DNA from: Paralithodes platypus
Lineage: Eukaryota > Arthropoda > Malacostraca > Decapoda > Lithodidae
Length of the DNA: 64,000 bases
Assembly (NCBI GenBank): GCA_032716605.1
Contig: CM064485.1
Location: 33,767,722 to 33,831,721, forward strand
Reading direction: 5' to 3'
The notes under the pieces are model-generated. The model did no database searches, was not told the origin of the DNA, and saw nothing but the letters and a program-made list of their open reading frames with translations. Shown here piece after piece: positions 1 to 12,430 of this stretch (the first letter of the stretch is position 1; the number at the start of each line of letters is the position of its first letter). The position numbers were made by a program, and so were the translations under genes.

Positions 1-1799
1 GGTCAAGGGGCCCTTCCTTGAAGGCGTTATTGTGTCGCTCTCCACCACTCTCGCTGGTAGTTTATTCCACTCTGTCGCCACCCTGTAGGCTGAAGAAACT
101 CTTTGTGACATCTAGATTTGCCTTTTTGGTTTTTAATTTCATTCCATTTTCCGCGAGTTTGGATTAGTATAGTTTAATGTGAATAGTGCATTTACATCGG
201 GACTTTGTCGAAAACCTTTTAGTATCTTAAAGCACTCAATAAGCTGACCCCTCAAACCTTCCTCTTTTTTAATGAGAACAGGTTCAATCGTTTTTAAGTC
301 TTTCTTCATATGGTTTATTTCTTAATGAGGGTATCATGCTTTGTCCGCTCTACGCTGTACCGACTCGAGTCTTACAATGTCCTTGATCAGATAAGGTGAC
401 CAGAACTGCACACCATATTCAAGGTGGGGCCTCACCATACTTTTGAACAGTGGCACTATTACGTTTTCATGTTTATATGTAAATTTTCGTTTAATAAAGC
501 CCAATGCTATGTTTGCCTTATTTGCAGCTGCTATACATTGGTCGGAAGTTTTTAGGTTTTCAGATATTAGTACCCCTAGGTCTTTTACTACCGTTGCGGT
601 TTTTATTTGTTTGCCATTCATTTCGTATTTGTATTTCATATTTCTGCTACCAACCTGCAGCACCTGACATTTATCGACATTGAAGGGCATCTGCCATTTT
701 TTCGACCACTCTGATATCTTGTTTAAATCAGATTGCAACGCATTTCTATCATCTTCGTTCAGGACTGTATTTCCTATTTTTGTATCGTCGGCGAATTTGG
801 AAATGGTGTTGTTTACCCCTACATCGATATCGTTAATGTAAATGAGAAACAGGACCGGTCCAAGGACTGAACCCTGTGGAACTCCACTAGTGACAGGCTC
901 CCACTCCGATTCCACTCCATTTATCACCACTCTCTGTCTTCTGTCCGTAAGCCAATTTTTTATCCAAGAATGAATTTCACCTTTGATACCTATCCTCTCC
1001 AGTTTAGCCAATAGTTTTCGGTGAGGCACCTTGTCGAAAGCTTTTTGAAAGTCCAAGAAGATTATATCTAGTGATTTCGTCATGTCGTTATATGTGAATA
1101 GTTTGTTATAAAATTCAATCAAATTTGTTAGGCATGACTTATTGATCTAAAGCCGTGTTGACTATTTTTGATTAGGTTGTTTGATTCGAGGTAATCTACT
1201 ATCTTATCTCTAAGGATTTTTTCCATGATTTTTCCTACAATTGAAGTTAGACTAATTGGTCTGTAATTACTCGCTTTGGCCTTGCTACCCTTCTTGTATA
1301 TCGGCGTAATGTTCGCATCTTTCCAATCACTCGGTACAATCCCCTGTAGATAAGTTAAATAGTTGTGTCAGGGGTTTTGCTATTTCGTCCTTAACATTCT
1401 TAATTATTTTCGGGTGGAGCATGTCGGGTCCCGGGGTCTTATTTACATTTAAATTACTCAATTTGCTAACACTGATGGTGAAATCTCCTATCACATGAGT
1501 TGAGGTGTTATTTTCAAGGGTATGATCGATAATTTCTTCTGTGAAAACTGAGCCAAAATATTTGTTGAGCATATTTGCCGTGTTTGTGTCACCTGTTATT
1601 GTCTGGCCATCTTCTATTAGCGGTCCGATTCCGCTTTTGATCTGTTTATTTTTATTTACGTAACTGTAGAATGTTTTGGGGTTTGTGGCACTCTCTCTGG
1701 CAATAGTCATTTCGTAATTTTGTTTGTTCGCCCTAATTATTTTTTTCACTTACCTTCTACTATTTTTGTACAAGTTTTTAATTACTTCAGTGTTTGTGT

Positions 1800-1800
<1 letters not shown>
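1..1800 (-). mobile_element. CR1-like LINE (CR1-A), left copy, truncated
   Basis: This is a minus-strand non-LTR retrotransposon fragment. Its 5' end is truncated near 1800, next to a GA microsatellite, and its 3' end lies beyond position 1. The encoded protein follows the CR1 pattern: a finger/palm RT with LDFQKAFDKVPH, SGVPQGSVLGP and FADDTK, then the C-terminal LESVQRRA region. The first 330 bases encode the C-terminal part in a broken frame. The mirror copy is at 10860-13188. Assignment to the CR1 clade rests on recall of CR1 protein motifs, not on a search. Confidence 0.85.
334..1749 (-). pseudogene. CR1-A reverse transcriptase, broken
   Basis: Two open segments belong to one former protein. 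Positions 1749-1327 encode the connector before the RT (140 residues, including KTFYSYVNKNK and the NKYFGSVFTEE stretch). Positions 1122-334 encode 262 residues of palm and thumb. RT motif A (LDFQKAFDKVPH), motif B (SGVPQGSVLGPVLF) and motif C (KFADDTK) are all present. A frameshift and stops near 1123-1326 separate the parts, so no full protein can be made. In living CR1 elements this enzyme performs target-primed reverse transcription in the nucleus. No endonuclease domain remains in this copy. Confidence 0.85.
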
Positions 1801-1875
<75 letters not shown>

Positions 1876-1932
1876 CGGACGGACAGACAGAGACAGACAG
1901 ACAGACAGACAGAGAGGGAGGAAGGGGGGGGG
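1801..1932. repeat. GA / GACA microsatellite
   Basis: A (GA)n run of about 70 bases is followed by GACG/GACA tetramers and a G-run. The mirror copy is the CT tract at 10729-10854. It lies between the 5' end of CR1-A and the 3' flank of CR1-B. Frames across it are simple-sequence artefacts. Confidence 0.95.
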
Positions 1933-1996
1933 GTGGCGTGAGGATTATGCAGATAAATTACATATTGTGCGTGTTGGTGTGTGTGTATGTGTGATT

Positions 1997-3696
1997 GTAC
2001 AAAGGAGTACAAAGGAAATCAAGCAACAACAGGTCTAGTGACCCTTCTAGGCTGCTTGTCCTCCAAAACACTGAGGATCAAGTGTCCAAACAGTGGTTTA
2101 GAGTGGGTAAGGGAACATTGGAAAGGGAACTACTGCCCTGAAACTAATGTCCGTGGCAGGATTAGGAAGTTAGTAGGGGACAGATGGGTTAGTAACTGAG
2201 GGGGGATAAAATAAAGTTATTCATTTACAAACGCAGTCAGTCGCGGGTTTGATGCGAGATATTTGTCTAGCGGAGTTTAAATGAATCAACGGTGCTGCAG
2301 TCTATAACGTCTCGGGGAAGCCCATTCCACAAGTTGACAACTCGATTGAAGAAGAAATTCTTAGATTCGTGTGAGTTAAAAGATTTACCAAAAATTTTGC
2401 AACCGTTTCCCCGCATGTAATTAGATTGGTCGATAGTGAAGTACTTACTACAGTTCATATTGTCGATGCCTTTGATGATTTTGAACACTTGAATTAAGTC
2501 ACCTCTTAATCTGCGCTGGGTTAAAGGAAATAGATTTAATTCTCTAAGACGCTCTTCGTATGGTTTGTTCTTTAGGCTAGGTATCATTTTGGTAACTCTA
2601 CGTTGAACTCGTTCTAGCTTGTTTATATCTTTTTGGTAATAAGGGCACCAGGATTGAACGCAGTATTCCAGAAGAGGCGGACTAAGGAATTGTAAAGGGT
2701 TTAGGATAACTTCTTTGGATTTATGCTCAAATGACCTGCCTATAAAGCCAATTATTTTGTTTGCCTTCTTAACAACTTCTGAACATTGTTGACTCGGTTT
2801 TAGGTTACTCGATATTGTTACTCCCAGATCGGTTTCTTTGTTTACATTCTTAAGCTGAGTGCCATTCATCGAATAGTTTGCTTTCTTATTTAGGTATCCG
2901 ATATGAAGTACTTTACATTTATCCGCATTGAAACTCATTTGCCAAATTTGGGCCCAACATGACAATTTATCTAGATTGTGTTGCATATCGTCAACTTGTT
3001 CTTTTGAGAGTACGCTATTTGTAATTTTTGTATCGTCAGCAAATTTTGAGATTGTACAGGTGAGACCCTCATCTATGTCGTTGATGTAAATTAGAAAGAT
3101 AATTGGTCCTAGTACCGATCCCTGGGGTACCCCGCTACTTACATTGGTCCATTTAGATGCCTTACCGTTTATGACTACTCTTTGCTTTCTGTCGCTGAGC
3201 CAATTTTCTATCCATTTCAACACACCGTCTTGTATTCCATGCGCTTTTAGTTTTAGCAGTAAACGTTTGTGGGGAACTTTGTCAAAGGCCTTTTGAAAAT
3301 CAAGGTATATAATATCTACAGCTTTACTCTCATCGTAGAGGTTGAGGATATCGTGGAAGAAGTCTAAGAGGTTTGTTAAACAGGAACGTTTTTTTACGAA
3401 AGCCGTGTTGAGTATCTTTAAGTAAGTTATTTGCCTCTAAGTGATTTACGAGTCTGTCTCTTATGACCGTTTCTAGCATTTTACATACAATTGAGGTTAA
3501 GCTAATTGGACGATAGTTACTGGGTAGGGATTTCTGCCTTTTTTGAATATCGGTGTTATGTTGGCTAGCTTCCACTGATCAGGCATAGTCCCAGACTGCA
3601 AGGATTCATTGAATAGCAATGTCAGTGGTTTGGAGAGCTCATCCTTAGCTTCCTTTAGAACTCTAGGCGAGATTGTATCAGGTCCAGGCGTTTATT
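1997..3696 (-). mobile_element. CR1-like LINE (CR1-B), left copy, 5' truncated
   Basis: Minus-strand LINE. The 3' end shows two copies of the 10-mer TCCTTTGTAC (reverse complement near 1997-2016), a short terminal repeat as known for CR1-type LINEs in place of poly(A). The 5' end is cut inside the RT (at the NKTPGPD-type motif) against a TG tract. The 3' UTR (2017-2210) is shared with the copies ending at 10666 and 20163. Confidence 0.85.
2267..3575 (-). pseudogene. CR1-B reverse transcriptase, left copy
   Basis: Positions 3575-3330 encode the first RT block, including SNYRPISLTSIVCKMLETVI. Positions 3223-2267 encode 318 residues with VSSGVPQGSVLGP, KFADDTK, the LERVQRR block, the RRLRGDLIQVFKIIKG block and the C-terminal FFFNRVVNLWNGLP motif. 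The last two are typical of CR1 C-termini. A frameshift near 3224-3330 falls at motif A, so the enzyme is dead. It is about 92-95% similar by eye to the copies at 9033-10389 and 18307-19940. The endonuclease is missing through 5' truncation. Confidence 0.85.
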
Positions 3697-3747
3697 TGTG
3701 TGTGTGTGTGTGTGTGTATGCGTGATTGTGTGTGTGTGTGTGTGTGT
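3697..3747. repeat. TG microsatellite next to the CR1-B 5' end
   Basis: Two TG runs are separated by TATGCGTGATTG. The mirror copy is 8908-8953, where the interruption reveals a target-site duplication. Confidence 0.95.
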
Positions 3748-4677
3748 TACGTGTAGTAATGATGAATCCTTATGACCTACATTTCTACTGAACTGTAATA
3801 TAATTCTAGGAGCAACGAGCTTAAACTATATACTATCTAAGGTGCGTTACATTCAAAACTGCTCAAGCATTAATTGCAATTTTGTGGGAATCTTTTTTAC
3901 TAAGTGTCAGAGACACAATTTCGCAACAGTTACTAGAGGTGGCAGTATTAGGCATTTATAACAATAAAAACAAGAATATTTGTAATCTGGGTTTTCGCTC
4001 AACTTAACGTAACTGCACGATCACATTATTATTAAACAACAAATTCCTTTTAATGCTACATATTAACTAGTATTATACAGTATACAGTATGTCGTAAAAT
4101 CTGCTTGACCAATGTGAATCACCTTGAACTTCATGTTTTATAAACAACATTCTACAAGGTTTTGCAACATGTCCAAAGTGGCTATGATGTATTGAATATG
4201 TTATTTACATACCTTTAACATGCATTATGTAATCTATAAATGACTGTAACACTTTGGCTGCGGCCATATTTCTGCCTATTACAGCCATATTATAGCTCAT
4301 TCAGGCACTCCTGATTGATTAGGCAAGTGTCCGAATGAAATTAAATATATTCAGCCAAAAACTAGAAGAAAATAGCTTCAAAAATGACACCAAAACATGC
4401 TTCATAGCTCATGTGGTTCACCCGCATCGCTAGCATAGACACTTGCTAAAATGAGCAATTATCGCTAATGTCGCGCTACATTTGCTTTTGGCAGCACTGT
4501 ACAGTATGTCTCACGAGACTCTGACTCAGAGCCCTCAGTGCTGCGGCCACCTGACTGGAGGAAGGACGTGTGGCCTGTCGTGCTCCAGCTCCCTCGCACT
4601 GTGACACCTGCAGCTTAGCAAAACGCCACGTGGGCTCAGCTGCTCGCTAGGCCACTCGCTAACACTCGCCAGGGCAA
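3748..4677. other. Unique part of the inverted-repeat arm, no gene seen
   Basis: AT-rich, with no supported reading frame. It is mirrored at 7992-8907. It ends in a GC-rich stretch (4500-4677), after which the two arms lose similarity. I see no terminal inverted repeats or target duplication that would make it a transposon. Confidence 0.6.
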
Positions 4678-4839
4678 TGAATTTGGCTACAGTCTATCTA
4701 CAATGTTGTACTTTCTTTCTTGTGAATCGTCATGTCACAGGCAGTACAGAAGTGGTCTTTATTTTCGCCTGTGACAATGCATTATATTTTATATCATCAG
4801 TTATAAGTTTAATGTATAAGACTGAATGATACAGCTAGA

Positions 4840-5080
4840 GAGTGTGAGTGAGTAAGTGCAGGAGGCAGAGGGTAGAACGCGTAGTGTTACACGTTGTCTC
4901 GGTGACGTCATGCCACGGCCGGGCCCTCTGAGTGGCTGGCCGCCTTACCGCCCTCCTGCCGCGTCAGGAAGTGGTCCCCCCGCACTCCCTGCTGCCTTTG
5001 TGTCTTCCTTGCTCAGAGCTTGCCTGACCAGCATACCCTTCACACCTCCCTTGCCACCTGTCCCCGACTTCTACCTATAG
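4840..5080 (+). other. GC-rich, CpG-rich island with a short proline-rich frame
   Basis: About 180 bases are clearly GC-richer than their surroundings and contain several CpGs, plus one perfect CRE palindrome TGACGTCA at 4903-4910. One frame (74 codons) is open and Pro/Ala/Ser-rich, but a GC-rich stretch gives such frames easily. It could be an exon or promoter fragment of a host gene. There is no splice or TATA evidence I would defend. Confidence 0.2.
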
Positions 5081-5414
5081 AACACTTTCTCTCTCTCTCA
5101 ACTTCTTACCTCTCATTCTTCCAATCTATGTAACATCATAACTCCCCTTTGGTTCTGCACGATTTCATACATCGGCCATCGTATTATATGCTGAAGCTTT
5201 CAGATATTCCATGTTTAGTTAGACATTTTGGAGGGGTTAACATTTTGTCTGTAGAGGTTCGACACACTTTTTTTTTTTTTTTATAAAAAAAAATAAAATA
5301 AAATAGGTCCCACCCCTTTCCCATTCTTAAGTAAGCCATTTTAGATTTACAGAAGAGTGACCATTACTTGCATTACTGCATGTCCACAAACATTTCAGTA
5401 ATGCCATGTTTCCT

Positions 5415-5452
<38 letters not shown>

Positions 5453-5883
5453 TAAGGTGACATTACAAAGTGGTGTACATCTATCTTTCTAGTTACATTG
5501 TAGTTTATCTTATGTACCAGTACCTCCCTACAATTAGTGTTTTCGTCCCTCCGCCAGGACCATTTAAGTCCAAGTCTCCATCTTGTCCTCTGTAGCGAGG
5601 ACCTTGTACCTGAGATAGGAGTGCAGACAGAAGAGGAGAAAGAGAGCCGGCATCAAGTTTGACTTGGTTCTATGACTTCTCCGATATTGTTCAGCTATCT
5701 GGCTAGAACTGAATCACCTAACTCCGAGACGACAGCTAATTCATCCTTTCAAGTCAGAAGCGCTGTGCTCACTTTTTTATCCGCTGCAGCGTAGTTTCTC
5801 GTTTGAACTAGGAAAAAAGGTTGTACACGAGAGAGGGAACGATTTCAGGTAGAGAGGGAGGCAAGGAGTGAAGTACAAAACAA

Positions 5884-6115
5884 ATGAACAGGGAGGGAAG
5901 GAAGGAGGAAGTGGAGAAAAGAAAAAGGGGGGAAAAGGAAGAGGATGGAGAAAGGGAAACAGAAAGAAGGATAAGGATAAGAGGAGAGGGACAAAGTGAA
6001 GGAGGACTGAAGAAGCAGAGAAAAATGGAAAAAAATAAAAAAAAGGGAAACCAAGAGAATGAACGTAGGACAAAGAGAGGAAAAAATCAGCAAGAGCAAC
6101 GAAAGTGCAGACGAA
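5884..6115. repeat. Purine-rich (G/A) tract
   Basis: Over 230 bases of almost pure A and G on the plus strand, not a perfect short-unit repeat. The opposing frames (Lys/Glu/Arg-rich on one strand, Ser/Phe/Leu-rich on the other) follow from the composition and are not genes. Confidence 0.8.
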
Positions 6116-8907
6116 GACACACCCTACAGAGCCAGAGACTACTCATCTGGTGTATGAAGTCCTTGTTGTCGTGATGTTTTTTTACTTGTTTTTCTTTTGG
6201 TCTGTGGCTTCTTCTTGTCTATGTTGAATATACTATGGTTAGTTATGCTAGATGTTCTACGTCTTGTGGTTGGCGCCACTTTGGGCGTAGTATAAAGGAG
6301 TTAAAGTGGTGCTACAGTGCGGTGGGGCAGCAGGGGTTGGGGACTGTGAGGGATTGGTACCGAGAATTCTAAAGTTTGTTACAACCACTGGGGCGTATTG
6401 GGTCGTTCGCCCCCTCGTCCCGAGGTATAACGCGGGCACTAAACTTGATGGTGAGGCTCTTTAAGTGATTGTTGATGGGATTTTGTTGTTTATATGTTGT
6501 TTGATATAGCTAGTTGTGACATCTAGCATACATTCTTTATATGTACATCTTTAGCTGGTTTTTTTTTCGTTGTTTGTTTGAGGTGGGTTTTTTTATGGCA
6601 TAGTTGAATACTATATATGTATTATCCCGATATTTTCTATGTTAAAGGGTATAATCCTCCTATTCACCCGGGACAAAGTTGTTGCCTTAAAAAGCATTTA
6701 GTAATATATATAAGAATCAGTGCATTCGCCGAATTTCTGTCCAACTTTTCCGGCACTCCTTAATATAGGCCGCTGGCGGGTGTGTGGGGACAAATCAGGT
6801 GGGCGTTTTCAGTAGTATTCAGCCTCGCTCTGTTGGCGACAAAGTGATGCAGTCCTTATTTTGTGAGTGCGTTTCTCCTGGTCTTTTTACCTTTTCTAAC
6901 TCATCCTCTATTTTCCCTGATGTTTCCTCGTTTAGGGTACCCTGTTTTTTGCTATCGTCAAATACTTTTACGAGAGGGCGGCCTGTATTTTTATTCACTG
7001 TTTCGCTAACGTCACTTCAATATTCTGTTCAACTGGGCAATATTAAAAACTTATAGTATTGTTACATGATGTCTTTGTCCTCTTATAAAAACACAAAATT
7101 TGATGTTTTTTGGCTCTGTTTGGCTTTTGAACCTCTCTGATATCTCTTCTTCTTCTCTTTCCCTTGGTCATTTTTTGTCCTATTGTTTGCTGGGCCTCCC
7201 AATCAATAGGACACCTGAGCGATCACTATCCCCCAGTACACTTTTTTTTTTTTTTATAGTTGCCTAACAAAGATTTACACTCTCTCTCCTACCTCTTTGC
7301 CCCCTCTTTTCTGCCTGGCTCTCTGCCGCTGCCCTCTGTCGACTGTCTGCCTTGTGACATGGGGATTTGCTGTTTCCCGCTGGGCTGAACAAAAGACAAA
7401 AGCTTGTCTCCATCTGGACACCCAGAGAATAGATGGGGGCTGTTTCTCCCTCCTTGGTCATGTCACCCAGGCTTCTGTGTACCAGCTTACAGCACCCCAC
7501 AAGGAGGACTCATCCGGTTGAGGTGTGCGTTCGGCGTTTGGTATTAGCCAGTACCCATCCGGACAGAAAGACCAGAAACAAAAAACAAACTCGGGCAGCC
7601 GTGGGCCTCCACAACCAGATTTTCTTAACAGGGCAACCGTCGAAACAATCTCCACGTAAACAACCAATCGCATTGTCATTAACCAAAGGCGCAGAAACTT
7701 CACAAAAGGATCAAAAAACAATCACGCATAAGCCAAACAGCCGTTGTGTTGGACAAAATATGCATGTGGACCGTTACCAAGAAATTTTATATAGCTCTTG
7801 GTTAATGATTTTGATATAACAAAATCACATAGATAGCCGACTCATTTGACTTAAGCCCGGACACTTTAATAAAGATTTTATATAAAAAAACTAAAAACTA
7901 ATAGCACTCCACTCGTGGCGAAAAAGTTGAAAAAAGATTCTGAGTTCTGACAGATTGAGATTACACTTGTAGATGACGTACCTCATCCCTGGCGAATTGT
8001 TAGCGATGTACACCTACATACTTTCTTCTACTCGCAGGTGACATCTGAGGACTGGACAACAGGTGTCCTTCCTCCAGTCAGGTGGCCGCAGCACTGAGGG
8101 GCTCTGATTCTCGTGAGACATACCTGTACAGTGCTGCCAACAAAGCAAATGTAGCGCGGACATTAGCGATAATTGCTCATTTTAGCAAGTGTCTATGCTA
8201 GCGAGGCGGGGTGAACCACATGAGCTATGAAGCATGTTTTGGTGTCATTTTTGAAGCTATTTTCTTCTAGTTTTTGGGACTGAATATTATTTAATTTCAT
8301 TCGGACAACTTTGCCCTAATCAATCAGGAGTGTCCTGAATGAGCTATAAATATGGCTGAGTAATAGGCAGAGAATATGGCCGCAGCCAAAGTGTTACAGT
8401 CTTTTATAGATTACATGAATGCATGTAAAGGTATGTAAATAACATATTCAATACATCATAGCCACTTTGGACCTGTTGCAAAACTTGGAGAATGTTGTTT
8501 ATACACCATGAAAGTTCAAGGTGATTCACATTGGTCAAGCAGATTTTACGACATACTGTATACGTGTATAGATACTAGTTAATAATGTAGCATTAAAGGA
8601 ATTTGTTGGTTTAATAATAATGTGATCGCTGCAGTTACGTTAAAGTTGAGCGAAAACCCAGATTACAAATTATTCTTGTTTTATTTGTTATAAATGCCTA
8701 ATACTGCCACCTCGAGTAACTGTTGCGCAAATTGTGTCTCTGACACTTTAGTAAAAAAAAGCACTTCCCACAAAATTGCAATTAATGCTTGAGCAGTTTG
8801 AATGTAACGCACCTTAGATAGTATATAGTTTAAGCTCGTTGCTCCTAGAATTATATTACATTTCATGTAGAAATGTAGGTCATAAGGATTCATCATTACT
8901 ACTAGTA

Positions 8908-8953
8908 ACACACACACACACACACAATCACGCATACACACACACACACACAC
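8908..8953. repeat. CA microsatellite containing the 5' target duplication of CR1-B
   Basis: The segment 8926-8953 starts AATCACGCATACACAC and directly precedes the LINE. Its counterpart AATCACACATACACAC starts at 10667, directly after the LINE. This is an imperfect target-site duplication of about 20 bases later lengthened by CA expansion. Confidence 0.75.
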
Positions 8954-10666
8954 AAATAAAACGCCTGGACCTGATACAATCTCGCCTAGAGTTCTAAAGG
9001 AAGCTAAGGATGAGCTCTCCAAACCACTGACATTGCTATTCAATGAATCCTTGCAGTCTGGGACTATGCCTTATCAGATGAAGCTAGCCAACATAACACC
9101 GATATTCAAAAAAGGCAGAAAATCCCAACCCAGTAACTATCGTCCAATTAGCTTAACCTCAATTGTATGTAAAATGCTAGAAACGGTCATAAGAGACAGA
9201 CTCGTAAATCACTTAGAGGCAAATAACTTACTTAAAGATACTCAACACGGCTTTCGTAAAAAACGTTCCTGTTTAACAAACCTCTTAGACTTCTTCCACG
9301 ATATCCTCAACCTCTACGATGAGAGTAAAGCTGTAGATATTATATACCGTGATTTTCAAAAGGCCTTTGACAAAGTTCCCCACAAAACGTTTACTGCTAA
9401 AACTAAAAGCGCATGGAATACAAGACGGTGTGTTGAAATGGATAGAAAATTGGCTCAGCGACAGAAAGCAAAGAGTAGTCATAAACGGTAAGGCATCTAA
9501 ATGGACCAATGTAAGTAGTGGGGTACCCCAGCGATCGGTACTAGGACCAATTATCTTTCTAATTTACATCAACGACATAGATGAGGGTCTCACCTGTACC
9601 ATCTCAAAATTTGCTGACGATACAAAAATTACAAATAGCGTACTCTCAAAAGAACAAGGTGACGATATGCAACACAATCTAGATAAATTGTCATGTTGGG
9701 CCCAAATTTGGCAAATGAGTTTCAATGCGGATAAGGTAAAGTACTTCATAGCGGATACCTAAATAAGAAAGCAAACTATTCGATGAATGGCACTCAGCTT
9801 AAGAATGTAAACAAGAAAACCGATCTGGGAGTAACAAATCGAGTAACCTAAAACCGAGTCAACAATGTTCAGAAGTTGTTAAGAAGGCAAACAAAATAAT
9901 TGGCTTTATAGGCAGGTCATTTGAGCATAAATCCAAAGAAGTTATCCAAACCCTTTACAATTCCTTAGTCCGCCCTCTTCTGGAATACTGCGATCAATCC
10001 TGGTGCCCTTATTACCAAAAAGATATAAACAAGCTAGAACGAGTTCAACGTAGAGTTACCAAAATGATACCTAGCCTAAAGAACAAACCATACGAAGAGC
10101 GAAGAGCGTCTTAGAGAATTAAATATATTTCCTTTAACCCAGCGCAGATTCAGAGGTGACTTAATTCAAGTGTTCAAAATCATCAAGGCATCGACAATAT
10201 GAACTGTAGTAAGTACTTCACTATCGACCAATCTAATTACATGCGGGGAAACGGTGGCAAAATTTTTGGTAAATCTTTTAACTCACACGAATCTAAGAAT
10301 TTCTTCTTCAATCGAGTTGTCAACTTGTGGAATGGGCTTCCCGAGATGTTATAGACTGCAGCACCGTTGATTCATTTAAACTCCGCTAGACAAATATCTC
10401 GCATCAAACCCGCGACTGACTGCGTTGTAAATGAATAACTTTATTTTATCCCCCCCTCAGTTACTAACCCATCTGTCCCCTACTAACTTCCTAATCCTGC
10501 CACGGACATTAGTTTCAGGGCAGTAGTTCCCTTTCCAATGTTCCCTTACCCACTCTAACTAAACCACTGTTTGGACACTTGATCCTCAGACTTGGTTTGC
10601 AGGACAAGCAACCTAGAAGGTTCACTAGAACTGTTGTTGCTTGATTTCCTTTGTACTCCTTTGTAC
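8954..10666 (+). mobile_element. CR1-like LINE (CR1-B), right copy, 5' truncated
   Basis: Plus-strand mirror of 1997-3696. It starts inside the RT-coding region at AAATAAAACGCC and ends in two TCCTTTGTAC repeats. It is flanked by the CA-type target duplication (8926-8953 and 10667-10686). The truncation point and flanks are identical in both arms, so the insertion predates the arm duplication. Confidence 0.85.
9033..10389 (+). pseudogene. CR1-B reverse transcriptase, right copy
   Basis: Positions 9033-9491 encode the fingers and motif A region. Positions 9349-9762 continue in another frame through VSSGVPQ and the KFADDTK catalytic motif. After 9762 the C-terminal block is readable only in pieces, with several single-base deletions (for example near 9835, 10105 and 10345). 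Gly-to-Arg at the PQGS position (VPQRS) is a further lesion. The left-arm copy has partly different lesions, so decay continued after duplication. Confidence 0.85.
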
Positions 10667-10728
10667 AATCACACATACACACACACCAACACGCACAATA
10701 TGTAATTTATCTGCATAATCCTCACGCC

Positions 10729-10749
10729 ACCCCCCCCCCCTTCCTCCCT

Positions 10750-10780
<31 letters not shown>

Positions 10781-10782
10781 CG

Positions 10783-10854
<72 letters not shown>
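10729..10854. repeat. C-run, CTGT and CT microsatellite
   Basis: Mirror of 1801-1932. Long CT/GA frames on both strands are artefacts. Confidence 0.95.
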
Positions 10855-10858
<4 letters not shown>

Positions 10859-10883
10859 CACAAACACTGAAGTAATTAAAAAC

Positions 10884-12430
10884 TTGTACAAAAATAGGAG
10901 AAGGGAAGTGAAAAAAATTATTAGGGCGAACAAACAAAATTACGAAATGACTATTGCCAGAGAGAGTGCCACAAACCCTAAAACATTCTACAGTTACGTA
11001 AATAAAAATAAACAGATCAAAAGCGGAATCGGACCGCTAATAGAAGATGGCCAGACAATAACAGGTGACACAAACACGGCAAATATGCTCAACAAATATT
11101 TTGGCTCAGTTTTCACAGAAGAATTTATCGAAAATAACACCTCAACTCATGTGATAGGAGATTTCACCATCAGTGTTTTAGCGAAGTACAAAGCAAATTG
11201 AGTAATTTAAATGTAAATAAAACCCCGGGACCCGACATGCTCCACCCGAAAATAATTAAGAATGTTAAGGACGAAATAGCAAAACCCCTGACACAACTAT
11301 TTAATTTATCATTACTACAGGGGATTGTACCGAGTGATTGGAAAGATGCGAACATTACGCCGATATACAAGAAGGGTAGCAAGGCCTAAGCGAGTAATTA
11401 CAGACCAATTAGTCTAACTTCAATTGTAGGAAAAATCATGGAAAAAATCCTTAGAGATAAGATAGTAGATTAACTCGAATCAAACAACCTAATCAAAATA
11501 GTCAACACGGCTTTAGATCAAATAAGTCATGCCTAACAAATTTGATTGAATTTTATAACAAACTATTCACATATAACGACATGACGAAATCACTAGATAT
11601 AATCTTCTTGGACTTTCAAAAAGCTTTCGACAAGGTGCCTCACCGAAAACTATTGGCTAAACTGGAGAGGATAGGTATCAAAGGTGAAATTCATTCTTGG
11701 ATAAAAAAATTGGGTTACAGACAGAAGACAGAGAGTGGTGATAAATGGAGTGGATTCGGAGTGGGAGCCTGTCACTAGTGGAGTTCCACAGGGTTCAGTC
11801 CTTGGACCGGTCCTGTTTCTCATTTACATTAACGATATTGCTGTAGAGGTAAAACAACACCATTTCCAAATTCGCCGACGATACAAAATAGGAAATACAC
11901 TCCTGAACGAAGATGATAGAAATGCGTTGCAATCTGATTTAAAAAAGATATCAGAGTGGTCGAAAAAATGGCAGATGCCCTTCAATGTCGATAAATGTCA
12001 GGTGCTGCAGGTTGGAAGCAGAAATATGAAATACAAATACGAAATGAATGGCAAACAAATAAAACCGCAACGGTAGTAAAAGACCTTGGGGTACTAATAT
12101 CTGAAAACCTAAAAACTTCCGACCAATGTATAGCAGCTGCAAATAAGGCAAACATAGCATTGGGCTTTATTAAACGAAAATTTACATATAAACATGAGAA
12201 CGTAATAGTGCCACTGTTCAAAAGTATGGTGAGGCCCCACCTTGAATATGGTGTGCAGTTCTGGTCACCTTATCTGATCAAGAACATTGTAAGACTCGAG
12301 TCAGTACAGCGTAGAGCGCGACAAAGATGATACCCTCATTAAGAAATAAATCATATGAAGAAAGACTTAAACGATTGAACCTGTTCTCATTAAAAAAGAG
12401 GAGGTTGAGGGATCAGCTTATTGAGTGCTT
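10884..12430 (+). pseudogene. CR1-A reverse transcriptase, right copy
   Basis: The former protein is spread over at least six overlapping frames: 10884-11201, 11198-11389, 11542-11778, 11735-12076, 11995-12330 and 12327-12430. Motif A (LDFQKAFDKVPH) is at about 11606-11642, motif B (TSGVPQGSVLGP) near 11772-11808. The catalytic DD region near 11870-11882 is frame-shifted. At least five frameshifts kill it. It is more damaged than the left-arm copy. Confidence 0.85.

Larger units (their letters stand above)
1..4677. repeat. Left arm of a large inverted repeat
   Basis: The whole stretch matches the reverse complement of 7992-13145 apart from scattered substitutions and small indels. It contains, in mirror order, CR1-A, a GA tract, CR1-B, a TG tract and about 0.9 kb of unique sequence. 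The match runs off the left window edge, so the true arm is longer. Strong similarity stops near 4567, and weaker similarity continues to the shared CGCTAACA..CGCCAGGG motif near 4665. Confidence 0.9.
4678..7991. other. Spacer of the large inverted repeat, non-coding as far as seen
   Basis: Mixed composition. It holds homopolymer T tracts (5267-5283, a run of about 30 near 5418-5450, 7242-7256), a purine-rich block (5884-6115) and a GC-rich block (4860-5080). Around 7260-7560 the base composition is more exon-like, but no frame longer than about 130 codons shows a recognisable motif. I cannot assign a gene. Confidence 0.5.

Noticed and set aside
1720..2038. Arg/Glu or Leu/Ser-rich frames across the GA tract, and the mirror frames at 10651-10937
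   Set aside because: Pure microsatellite translations.
5777..6174. Frames in the purine-rich tract
   Set aside because: Composition-driven frames on both strands, with no motif.
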